From Gammaproteobacteria bacterium (GTDB taxonomy: Bacteria > Pseudomonadota > Gammaproteobacteria > QNFN01), in NCBI GenBank assembly GCA_003645555.1, contig QNFN01000148.1, positions 1-5,533 on the forward strand: DNA of 5,533 nt, read 5' to 3'. The number at the start of each line of letters is the position of its first letter. Positions within the stretch are counted from its first letter, which is position 1. Below the pieces are notes generated by a model, which had not been told where the DNA came from, searched no databases, and saw only the letters and a list, made by a program, of their open reading frames with translations. Shown here piece by piece: positions 1 to 5,533 of the stretch. Both the position numbers and the translations under genes were made by a program.

Positions 1-824
1 ATCTTCATGGCGGCGGCGCGGTTCGTGTGTTGGGAGCGCTCGGCCTGGCACTGAACGACGATGCCGGTCGGCTCGTGGGTGATACGCACGGCGCTGTCGG
101 TGCGGTTGACGTGCTGGCCGCCGGCGCCCGAGGCACGGTAGGTGTCAATGCGCAATTCGGCCGGGTTGACCTCGATGGCATCGACCTCTTCAGCCTCCGG
201 GAGTACCGCCACGGTGCAGGCCGAGGTGTGGATGCGTCCCTGCGATTCGGTCTCGGGCACCCGTTGCACGCGATGGGCGCCCGATTCGAACTTGAGCCGA
301 GCGTAGGCGCCGTTGCCGATCACGCGCAGGATCAGCTCCTTGTAACCACCCTGTTCGCCTTCGCTGGCACTGATTTCTTCGACCCGCCAGCCGCGCTGTT
401 CCGCATAGCGCAAGTACATGCGCTGCAGGTTGGCGGCGAACAGCGCGGCCTCCGCGCCCCCGGTGCCGGCGCGAATTTCGAGGAAGACGTTGCGCGTGTC
501 GTCCGGATCACGCGGCAGCAGCAGCATCTGCAGTTCCGCTTCGAGCTCGGCGTGACGCGCCTGCACCTGGGCCAGTTCCTCTGCGGCGAGTTCGCGCAGT
601 TCCGGATCGTCGTCCTGCAGCATCACTTCGGCCCCGGCGGCGGTCGCTTCGCTGGCGGTGTACTCACTGAAACAGCTGACCAGCGGTTCGAGCTGGGCGT
701 ACTCACGCGACAGTTCGCGGAAACGGTCAGTTTGGCCGATCACTTCCGGGTCGGCCAGCAGCGCCGTCACCTCGCGGTGGCGGTCGGCGAGCGCGTCGAG
801 CTTGGAGCGGATGGAGGCCTTCAC
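1..824 (-). CDS. prfA: Peptide chain release factor 1 (RF1), 3' part outside window
   Basis: RF1 recognises UAA and UAG stop codons in the ribosomal A site and triggers hydrolysis of peptidyl-tRNA. The reading frame gives 274 residues of a protein usually near 360, so about 85 C-terminal residues lie beyond the left edge. Visible landmarks are an N-terminal helical domain (about residues 1–105), the AGTGG motif (about 119–123), the RF1-type PxT stop-codon recognition motif as P190-E191-T192 in VQRVPETES, and the catalytic G235-G236-Q237 in SGAGGQHVN. The start is GTG at 824–822. It aligns with the E. coli N-terminus ([16 protein letters not shown] against MKPSIVAKLEALHERH), although no Shine-Dalgarno is visible and the 20 bases before it are C-rich. 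The gene lies just after hemA, so translational coupling is likely. Oddities are Ala124 where relatives have Asp/Glu (GTGGDEA) and [10 protein letters not shown] where relatives have SQHKN-type sequence. prmC normally follows. The identification is secure. Confidence 0.96.
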   Translation of the reverse strand, partial: MKASIRSKLDALADRHREVTALLADPEVIGQTDRFRELSREYAQLEPLVSCFSEYTASEATAAGAEVMLQDDDPELRELAAEELAQVQARHAELEAELQMLLLPRDPDDTRNVFLEIRAGTGGAEAALFAANLQRMYLRYAEQRGWRVEEISASEGEQGGYKELILRVIGNGAYARLKFESGAHRVQRVPETESQGRIHTSACTVAVLPEAEEVDAIEVNPAELRIDTYRASGAGGQHVNRTDSAVRITHEPTGIVVQCQAERSQHTNRAAAMK

Positions 825-844
825 GGGGGGGTGGTGGGGCCGTC

Positions 845-2101
845 TCAGGAGTGCTTGATGCCGAACAACTCACGCGCGGCCTCGAGCAGGTCGCTACGGT
901 CATCGAAGCCGGCCTGGCGCAGCTGCACGGTCGGGGCGTGGGTCAGCTTGCTGGTCAGGTTGCGCGCCAGCCAAGCCAGTGTCTCTTCGGGCGTGTCGCC
1001 GTTGTCGAGCCGCCGCTGGGCGCGTTCGAGCAAGTCGTTGCTGACGCTTTCGGCCCCCTCGCGGTAATGACGGATGGTCTCGACGGCATCGAGTGAGCGC
1101 AGCCAGCCCATGAACTGGGAAACCTGGTTCTCGATGATCTCCTCGGCCTGTTCTGCCGCATCACGGCGTGAGGCGATGTTCTCCTCGATGATGTCGCGCA
1201 GGTCGTCGACCAGGTACAGGTAGACGTCATCGAGGTCACCGACCTCCGGCTCGATATCGCGTGGCACGGCGATGTCGACCATGAACATCGGCTGGTGGCG
1301 GCGTGCCTTGAGGGCCCGTTCAACCGCCCCCTTGCCCAGGATCGGTAGTGGGCTGGCGGTTGAGGAGATGATGATATCGGCCTCCGGCAAGTGGGCCGGG
1401 ATCTCCTCGAGGGCAATCGAGTAGCCACCGAACTCGCAGGCCAGCAGGTGGGCACGCTCCGCGGTGCGGTTGGCGACTATCATGCGACCGACGCCGTTCT
1501 GGTGCAGGTGGCGCGCGACCAGTTCGATGGTTTCGCCGGCCCCGATCAACAGGGCGGTCTTTTCACCGAGCTCGCTGAAGATCTGCCGCGCGAGGCTGAC
1601 CGCGGCGAACGCGACGGAAACCGGGCTGGAGCCGATTTCGGTGTCGGTGCGGACCTGTTTAGCGACCGAAAAGGTGTGTTGGAACAGTCGGCTTAGTTGC
1701 CCGCCAAGGGTGCCGGCGGAGCTGGCCGCCTGGTAGGCGTCCTTCATCTGGCCGAGTATCTGTGGCTCGCCGAGGATCAGAGAATCGAGTCCGCTGGCGA
1801 CGCGCAGCATGTGGCGCACCGCGTCGTGGTCGGGGTGGGTGTAGATGTAAGGCGCGAGATCAGTCTGCGGCAGCTGGTGGAAGCGGCTCAACCACTCGAC
1901 CACGGCGGTTGGATCGGCATTGGTTAGGCCGCAGTAGAGCTCGGTCCGGTTGCAGGTGGAGAGGATTGCGGCCTCGGTCACCGGGGCCTGGGCGCTGAGT
2001 TCGTGCAACGCCTCGACCATCCGCTCGGGGGCGAAAGCCACCCGTTCGCGGACGTCGACCGGCGCCGTCTTATGATTGATTCCCAGTGCCAGCAATGACA
2101 T
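845..2101 (-). CDS. hemA: Glutamyl-tRNA reductase
   Basis: HemA is the cytoplasmic enzyme that reduces glutamyl-tRNA(Glu) with NADPH to glutamate-1-semialdehyde, the first step of the C5 route to 5-aminolevulinate, heme and other tetrapyrroles. The 418-residue product matches the E. coli length. The N-terminus is [19 protein letters not shown]. The catalytic cysteine is C50 in [13 protein letters not shown], and the conserved catalytic-domain segment [17 protein letters not shown] spans about 102–118. The NADPH-binding Rossmann motif IGAGETIEL lies at 186–194. The C-terminal helical dimerisation region begins near [18 protein letters not shown]. The ATG at 2101–2099 is the obvious start by homology, though its Shine-Dalgarno is weak. 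The gene is first in a leftward unit with prfA, 20 bases apart, and is divergent from the TPR–lolB–ispE operon. In enteric bacteria the N-terminus acts in heme-controlled proteolysis. The N-terminal sequence is conserved here, but that regulation is not shown. Confidence 0.98.
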   Translation of the reverse strand: MSLLALGINHKTAPVDVRERVAFAPERMVEALHELSAQAPVTEAAILSTCNRTELYCGLTNADPTAVVEWLSRFHQLPQTDLAPYIYTHPDHDAVRHMLRVASGLDSLILGEPQILGQMKDAYQAASSAGTLGGQLSRLFQHTFSVAKQVRTDTEIGSSPVSVAFAAVSLARQIFSELGEKTALLIGAGETIELVARHLHQNGVGRMIVANRTAERAHLLACEFGGYSIALEEIPAHLPEADIIISSTASPLPILGKGAVERALKARRHQPMFMVDIAVPRDIEPEVGDLDDVYLYLVDDLRDIIEENIASRRDAAEQAEEIIENQVSQFMGWLRSLDAVETIRHYREGAESVSNDLLERAQRRLDNGDTPEETLAWLARNLTSKLTHAPTVQLRQAGFDDRSDLLEAARELFGIKHS

Positions 2102-2132
2102 CGTGATCGTAAACCGCTAAAAAATCCTGCAA

Positions 2133-2161
2133 ATTTTGCGCGATGCTCACGGTGAGTACAA
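2133..2161 (-). promoter_or_regulatory. Possible hemA-prfA promoter
   Basis: Read on the minus strand, TTGTAC (2161–2156) and CAAAAT (2138–2133) are separated by 17 bases. They match the sigma-70 -35 and -10 consensus at 3/6 and 4/6 positions. Transcription would start near 2126, leaving a leader of about 25 bases before the hemA ATG. The small palindrome GCAAATTTTGC (2129–2139) overlaps the -10. The match is weak. The main support is position: a promoter for hemA must lie somewhere in this divergent gap. Confidence 0.25.
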
Positions 2162-2257
2162 GACGTACGCATTTCACGCGGGTTTCAATCACGGTCAGGT
2201 GCCGGTGGCCCAGGAACAGTTGGTGTGTGGTGCGGTGACAGATATTGATGCGCTACG

Positions 2258-2285
2258 GCACCTCGTCACTGCGGTGACGAGGTGC
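2258..2285. repeat. Perfect 12-bp inverted repeat in the divergent promoter region
   Basis: GCACCTCGTCAC (2258–2269) and GTGACGAGGTGC (2274–2285) are exact reverse complements separated by TGCG. No T-run follows on either strand, and both neighbouring genes point away from it, so it is not a convergent terminator. It ends two bases before a TAGAAT -10 box, so on DNA it would cover the -35 and spacer of the rightward promoter and could be an operator. If transcription instead starts upstream, it would form a strong hairpin in the 5' leader, 20 bases ahead of the Shine-Dalgarno. The symmetry is seen directly; the function is inference. Confidence 0.85.
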
Positions 2286-2293
2286 AGTAGAAT
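2265..2293 (+). promoter_or_regulatory. Candidate promoter of the TPR-lolB-ispE operon
   Basis: TAGAAT at 2288–2293 matches the sigma-70 -10 consensus at five of six positions. The hexamer 17 bases upstream, GTCACT (2265–2270), matches the -35 poorly (3/6), so an activator or the overlapping inverted repeat may matter. The start would fall near 2300, giving a leader of about 18 bases that contains the GAGG ribosome-binding site. A weaker alternative is TTGGTG (2220–2225) with TATTGA (2243–2248) at 17-base spacing, which would put the inverted repeat inside the leader. Confidence 0.4.
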
Positions 2294-2305
2294 GGCCGTG
2301 TGTCC

Positions 2306-2309
2306 GAGG
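2306..2309 (+). promoter_or_regulatory. Ribosome-binding site fixing the TPR lipoprotein start
   Basis: GAGG lies eight bases before ATG 2318. This favours the ATG over the in-frame GTG at 2300, which is upstream of the GAGG. The shorter product also begins directly with a lipoprotein signal peptide (MIRFLVPVLLSLLFAGC). Confidence 0.7.
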
Positions 2310-2317
2310 CTTTCCCC

Positions 2318-4009
2318 ATGATCCGATTCCTTGTGCCGGTGCTGCTCAGCCTGCTGTTCGCCGGCTGTGCGCAGCAGCCGGCCCACGATCGGGCAGCAGA
2401 ATCACGGTTGCAGATCGTGGCTCGGCCGTCGCCGCCGGAGTCTCCGCTTTACGGTCTGATGGTTGGTGAGATTGCGGCCCAGCGCGGCGATTACCAGACC
2501 GGACTCGAGTATTACTACGCCGCGGCACAAGCTGAGCGCAATCAGCGGTTGGCCGAGCGGGCCACCCACTTCGGTCTCTATACCGACGATTATGCCTTGG
2601 CACTCGAGGCGGCGCGGCTCTGGCGTGAACTGGCGCCGGACAATCGTCTTGTCGTGCGCATTATCGCCAACCTCGAACTGCGACTCGGTCATGTCGATGC
2701 CGGGGTCGAGGAACTGCAGGGTTTTCTTGCCAGCGAGCCGGATCTTGGCGAGGCGTTTGCCCAGTTGACGGCGTTGCTGGTGCGGTTACCGGACAAGGCC
2801 GTGGCGCGGGAGGTGGCCGGGCGCGTCGCCGCTGACCACCCGGCACAGGCTGAAGCGCACTTTGCGTACGGCGCGGTGGCCCGCCACGCGGCTCGCCTCA
2901 GCCTGGCCGAGAGCGAGATGGCCGATGCCGTCCGGCTGCGACCCCACTGGATTCAGGCGCGCATCAACCTGGCCCAGGTCCAGGTGGCCCTGGGGCACCA
3001 TGATGCCGCACTGGAAACGTTGGCCACCGGGGTTGAGGTGGTGCCGGAGAGTCGAGACCTGAAGCTCGCTTACGCTCGATTGCTGATGAACCGTGATCGC
3101 GTGCACGAGGCGCGCACCCAGTTCGAGGCTGTAGCCGCCGCCAATCCAGGCGACCCCGACATCCTCTACGCTCTGGCGTTGCTGTCACTGGAGACCCGTC
3201 AGCTTGAGGAGGCCGAGCATTACTTTCTCGAACTCGAGCAGACTGAAGGACGTGCCGACGACGCCCGCTTTTTCCTCGGCCGTCTCGAGGCCCAGCGCGA
3301 GAATTTCTCTGCCGCTCTCGACTGGTATGGGCGAGTGGCAGGCGGTGAATATCTGGACGAGGCGCGGATCCAGACCGCCGCCGTGCTGGCCAGCCAAGGC
3401 CAGCTTGATGAGGCGCTTGGTCATGTGCGCAGCCTGCGCGATGCCCGGCCCGAGTTGCGCACGCGCCTGCTATTGGTCGAAGGTGAATTGCTGGCCGATG
3501 CCGATCGTGCACCTGAGGCCATGATTCTCTACGACGCGGCCTTGGCCGAGACCCCGGACGTCGATGACCTGCTCTACGCCCGGGCGATGTTGGCCGAGCG
3601 TGTTGGCCGACTCGATCTGCTCGAACAGGACCTGCGTACCCTGATCCAGCGCGATCCGAACAACGCCAGTGCGCTCAATGCCCTTGGTTATACCCTGGCG
3701 GACCGGACGACCCGCTATGACGAGGCGCTGGAGTTGATCCGCCGGGCGTTCGAGATCCGTCCTGAGGATGCGGCGATTATCGACTCGATGGGCTGGGTCC
3801 ATTACCGGATCGGTGACAGTCGGGCCGCCCTCAACTACCTTCGTGATGCCTATGCGCGCAGCCAGGACCCCGAGATCGCCGCCCACCTTGGTGAGGTCCT
3901 GTGGACCAGTGGCGAGGTGCAGCAGGCACGCGAGTTATTCGAACAGGCGCTGCGCGCGTACCCGGACAATGAGGTTCTCAAGCGCGCGGTCGACCGCTTC
4001 CAGCCGTGA
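2318..4009 (+). CDS. TPR-repeat lipoprotein, probably outer membrane
   Basis: This 563-residue protein has a lipoprotein signal peptide, with Arg3, a hydrophobic stretch and lipobox LFAG before C17. Residues after the cysteine are QQ rather than Asp, so Lol sorting to the outer membrane, facing the periplasm, is expected. The rest is almost entirely helical tetratricopeptide repeats from about residue 40 to the end. Clear units include GEIAAQRGDYQTGLEYYYAA, ARINLAQVQVALGHHDAALE and LLMNRDRVHEARTQFEAVAA. The best-conserved segments are the C-terminal ALNALGYTLADRTTRYDEAL (from about 452), DSMGWVHYRIGDSRAALNYL (from 489) and LGEVLWTSGEVQQARELFEQ. The family is the one encoded between hemA and lolB in Pseudomonas (PA4667-like, from memory). 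Its molecular role is not known to me; TPRs imply protein–protein scaffolding. It is first gene of the operon and overlaps lolB at the sequence GTGA. The start choice rests on the GAGG site and signal peptide. Confidence 0.9.
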   Translation: MIRFLVPVLLSLLFAGCAQQPAHDRAAESRLQIVARPSPPESPLYGLMVGEIAAQRGDYQTGLEYYYAAAQAERNQRLAERATHFGLYTDDYALALEAARLWRELAPDNRLVVRIIANLELRLGHVDAGVEELQGFLASEPDLGEAFAQLTALLVRLPDKAVAREVAGRVAADHPAQAEAHFAYGAVARHAARLSLAESEMADAVRLRPHWIQARINLAQVQVALGHHDAALETLATGVEVVPESRDLKLAYARLLMNRDRVHEARTQFEAVAAANPGDPDILYALALLSLETRQLEEAEHYFLELEQTEGRADDARFFLGRLEAQRENFSAALDWYGRVAGGEYLDEARIQTAAVLASQGQLDEALGHVRSLRDARPELRTRLLLVEGELLADADRAPEAMILYDAALAETPDVDDLLYARAMLAERVGRLDLLEQDLRTLIQRDPNNASALNALGYTLADRTTRYDEALELIRRAFEIRPEDAAIIDSMGWVHYRIGDSRAALNYLRDAYARSQDPEIAAHLGEVLWTSGEVQQARELFEQALRAYPDNEVLKRAVDRFQP

Positions 4010-4590
4010 TTCTGGCCCTCCGGGTCGTCGTGTTGGCGTGGCTGGTGGCGGCCTGCGCTACACCGCCAACGCATCCAGTGCAGCCACCCGCCGAACTGCC
4101 TGGAACCTGGCTGGCACAGGGCCGGCTGGCCGTCACGGCCGACGAAGAGGCTTGGCACGGTACCTTTGCCTGGCACCAGGCACCCGCACAGGTGCTGATT
4201 GAAATGGCTGGGCCGCTCGGGCAGGGCAGCGTCCGGTTGCGTGAAGACCATACCGGCGCCTTGCTTGAGGTGGGTGCCGACCAGGTGTTCCATGGGCGCG
4301 ACACCGAGGCGCTACTGCGAGAGCAGCTTGGCTGGAGTCTGCCGGTGCGCGGATTGCGCTACTGGATCACCGGACGTCCGGACCCGGATCGTCCGGCGAT
4401 CGTGCGTCGCGATGAAGCCGGCCGGGTGATCAGCCTGGAACAGGACGGTTGGGACGTCGCCTGCACGCGCTATCTCGATGTGGGCGCTGGCGTGTTGCCG
4501 CATCGTCTCGTGCTCGAACGCGAAGCGCTGCGCATCCGCCTGGTGATCGACCGTTGGCAGCCCGGGCCGCTGGCAAGAGAGGGCAGTTGA
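4006..4590 (+). CDS. lolB: Outer-membrane lipoprotein receptor LolB
   Basis: LolB accepts lipoproteins from the periplasmic carrier LolA and inserts them into the inner leaflet of the outer membrane. It is itself a lipoprotein. The 194-residue product is near the usual length (about 205). It begins with a signal peptide ending in lipobox LVAAC, lipidated at C17, followed by a Pro-rich linker. Family marks are WLAQGRLAVT (35–44), W50 and W56, the GPLG turn at 69–72 (probably the loop carrying the protruding hydrophobic residue needed for membrane transfer), LPVRGLRYWITGRP, LEQDGWDVACTRY, and the closing LPHRLVLEREALRIRLVIDRW. The start is GTG 4006, whose bases overlap the TGA of the TPR gene (GTGA). 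There is no clear Shine-Dalgarno, so re-initiation by terminating ribosomes is likely. The stop overlaps the ispE start. A later GTG at 4030 would destroy the signal peptide and is rejected. Confidence 0.95.
   Translation: MILALRVVVLAWLVAACATPPTHPVQPPAELPGTWLAQGRLAVTADEEAWHGTFAWHQAPAQVLIEMAGPLGQGSVRLREDHTGALLEVGADQVFHGRDTEALLREQLGWSLPVRGLRYWITGRPDPDRPAIVRRDEAGRVISLEQDGWDVACTRYLDVGAGVLPHRLVLEREALRIRLVIDRWQPGPLAREGS
4578..4583 (+). promoter_or_regulatory. Ribosome-binding site fixing the ispE start
   Basis: AGAGGG lies six bases before the ATG at 4590. It supports the short ispE product over the longer in-frame extension that opens at 4449 inside lolB. Confidence 0.75.
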
Positions 4591-5459
4591 TGGTCAGCGA
4601 CAGGAGCCCCGATCTACCCTGGCCGGCGCCAGCCAAGCTCAATCTTTTCCTGCATATCACGGGCCGGCGGGCTGACGGCTACCATGACCTGCAGACGGTC
4701 TTTCAGCTGCTCGATGTTGGCGATGACCTCCATTTCAGCGTGCGAGACGACGGTCGGATCGTCCGCTTGCGCCCGTTAGACGGGATTGCTGACGAGAGTG
4801 ATCTGACCCTTCGTGCCGCGCGCTTGCTGCAGGTCGAAACGGGCACCCGCTTTGGTGCCGGGATCGAACTGGTCAAGCGCCTGCCACTCGGTGGTGGTCT
4901 TGGTGGCGGCAGCTCCGATGCCGCCACGACGCTGGTGGCGTTGAATGCCCTCTGGGATACCGGGCTGACTCTGGAAGAGCTGGCCGTGTTGGGCCAGCGC
5001 CTCGGGGCCGACGTGCCGGTGTTCGTCCACGGCCAGAGCGCCTGGGCCGAGGGCGTTGGCGAGCGTCTGACGCCGTTGGCACTTACGCCGCGCTGGTACC
5101 TTGTGCTGGTCCCGGATTGTCATGTCGCTACCCCGGAGATCTTCAACGCCCCTGAATTGACACGGGATTCCAAGCCGATCACAATTCCGGACTTTCTGGC
5201 CGGACGGGGCCGGAACGACTGCGAGCCGATTGTGGCGAAACGTTACCCGGAGGTGGCCGAGGCCCTACGTCGGTTGGACGGTGCAGGACGCATGAGCGGC
5301 ACCGGTGCGTGCGTGTTCGCCGCCTTTGATGATGCGGCTGCGGCACAACGGGCGTTGCCCACCGGTTGGCGTGGTTTTGTCGCCCGGGGCGTCGATCGTT
5401 CACCACTGCTTGACCGGCTGGATGCCGCAGGTGGCGGCAACGGAATTACTGGGGCGTAG
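4590..5459 (+). CDS. ispE: 4-diphosphocytidyl-2-C-methyl-D-erythritol kinase
   Basis: IspE phosphorylates CDP-methylerythritol at the 2-hydroxyl using ATP, the fourth step of the MEP pathway to isoprenoid precursors, in the cytoplasm. The product is 289 residues (E. coli 283) and belongs to the GHMP kinase family. Visible motifs are PAPAKLNLFLHITGRRADGYH with catalytic Lys16 and substrate-binding His32, the glycine-rich ATP loop LPLGGGLGGGSSDAA (98–112), catalytic Asp141 in LGADVPVFVHG, the late NDCEPI segment, and the C-terminal GHMP motif GRMSGTGACVFAAF. The ATG at 4590 shares its A with the lolB TGA (TGATG) and is preceded by AGAGGG. The TAG stop at 5457–5459 lies inside the following tRNA-Gln, at its bases 8–10. 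RNase P cutting at the tRNA 5' end would therefore remove the final codons from the mRNA. No frameshift or missing catalytic residue is visible. Confidence 0.97.
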   Translation: MVSDRSPDLPWPAPAKLNLFLHITGRRADGYHDLQTVFQLLDVGDDLHFSVRDDGRIVRLRPLDGIADESDLTLRAARLLQVETGTRFGAGIELVKRLPLGGGLGGGSSDAATTLVALNALWDTGLTLEELAVLGQRLGADVPVFVHGQSAWAEGVGERLTPLALTPRWYLVLVPDCHVATPEIFNAPELTRDSKPITIPDFLAGRGRNDCEPIVAKRYPEVAEALRRLDGAGRMSGTGACVFAAFDDAAAAQRALPTGWRGFVARGVDRSPLLDRLDAAGGGNGITGA

Positions 5460-5506
5460 CCAAGCGGTAAGGCACTGGTTTTTGGTACCAGCAATCCCAG
5501 GTTCGA
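5450..5506 (+). tRNA. tRNA-Gln(UUG), 3' end missing or replaced
   Basis: The 5' three-quarters fit tRNA-Gln exactly. The acceptor 5' strand is TGGGGCG (5450–5456), followed by T8 A9. The D-arm is GCC/GGC with loop AAGCGGTAA. The anticodon stem is CTGGT/ACCAG around loop TTTTGGT, with anticodon TTG at 5482–5484. The variable loop is CAATC, the T-stem 5' strand CCAGG, and the T-loop begins TTCGA. The expected continuation would pair CCTGG with the T-stem and CGCCCCA with the acceptor. Instead the sequence changes after 5506 and neither strand is present. An intact copy follows ispE in relatives, so this locus is the native gene with its 3' end lost, or a chimera at the sequence edge. As read here it could not give a functional tRNA. 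The 5' end overlaps ispE by ten bases. Confidence 0.82.
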
Positions 5507-5533
5507 CAGCCCCGCGTAGCGGGGATGAACGTC
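5505..5533 (+). CRISPR. Single CRISPR-repeat-like hairpin (type I-E-like) at window edge
   Basis: A perfect palindrome CCCCGC-GTA-GCGGGG (5510–5524) is followed by ATGAACG. From memory, type I-E repeats have this layout: about five bases, a GC stem of this kind, then ATGAACCG or ATAAACCG as the crRNA 5' handle. The five bases before the stem, GACAG, differ from the usual G-GTT type, and the end reads ATGAACG-TC rather than ATGAACCG. It may therefore be a degenerate terminal repeat or a variant. The crRNA-sense orientation would be the same as ispE. Only one unit fits before the window ends, with no second repeat, spacer or cas gene in view. An array cannot be confirmed, and a chance hairpin remains possible. 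Confidence 0.4.

Noticed and set aside
27..1067. Long plus-strand open frame (346 codons) across prfA and hemA
   Set aside because: It is antisense to two secure genes, its translation is low-complexity with no family resemblance, and high GC makes such shadow frames common.
2146..2156. Short palindrome CTCAC-G-GTGAG as an operator
   Set aside because: Five-base arms occur easily by chance in this composition, and nothing about its position adds support.
2300..2320. GTG at 2300 as start of the TPR lipoprotein
   Set aside because: It lies upstream of the GAGG site and would add six residues before an otherwise ideal lipoprotein signal peptide. ATG 2318 fits both the spacing and the signal peptide.
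4449..4589. N-terminal extension of ispE starting inside lolB
   Set aside because: The added 47 residues are Arg/Ala-rich out-of-frame lolB sequence. ATG 4590 has a good ribosome site and matches the usual IspE N-terminus and length.
5472..5504. tRNA segment as a CRISPR spacer derived from tRNA-Gln
   Set aside because: The tRNA sequence continues unbroken upstream to its true 5' end and into ispE, with no repeat on the other side, so it is the native gene and not a spacer.
5509..5533. Rho-independent terminator after tRNA-Gln
   Set aside because: The GC hairpin is followed by ATGAACGTC, with no T-run, and it interrupts the tRNA rather than following it.

Overview
The window is a compact, GC-rich piece of what looks like a gammaproteobacterial chromosome. 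The gene order is prfA–hemA facing left, then a TPR lipoprotein gene, lolB, ispE and tRNA-Gln facing right. From memory this is the conserved arrangement in Pseudomonas and relatives, where prs, rplY and pth normally follow the tRNA. High GC and protein resemblance suggest a Pseudomonas-like or Ectothiorhodospira/Thioalkalivibrio-like gammaproteobacterium. The sequence alone does not settle the genus.

Left side, minus strand: hemA (glutamyl-tRNA reductase, first committed step of tetrapyrrole synthesis) is followed after 20 bases by prfA (peptide chain release factor 1). prfA runs off the left edge after 274 codons, with its GGQ and PxT motifs inside the window. Centre: a 216-base divergent intergenic region (2102–2317) carries a perfect 12-bp inverted repeat beside a good -10 box for the rightward operon.

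Right side, plus strand: three genes are packed with overlapping stop and start codons. They are a 563-residue TPR lipoprotein, lolB (outer-membrane lipoprotein receptor) and ispE (4-diphosphocytidyl-2-C-methyl-D-erythritol kinase of the MEP isoprenoid pathway). Two of the three products are predicted outer-membrane lipoproteins, and LolB is the receptor that would insert the TPR lipoprotein. The ispE stop codon lies inside the 5' end of a tRNA-Gln(UUG) gene.

The most unusual part is the last 84 bases. The tRNA is canonical through its T-loop TTCGA. It then loses the 3' T-stem and acceptor strand and runs straight into a palindrome that resembles a type I-E CRISPR repeat, with a GC stem followed by ATGAAC. 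Only one repeat-like unit fits before the window ends. It may be the first repeat of an array joined to a broken tRNA, or a contig-end or assembly chimera. No cas gene is present in the window. Apart from this junction, the region is ordinary housekeeping sequence.
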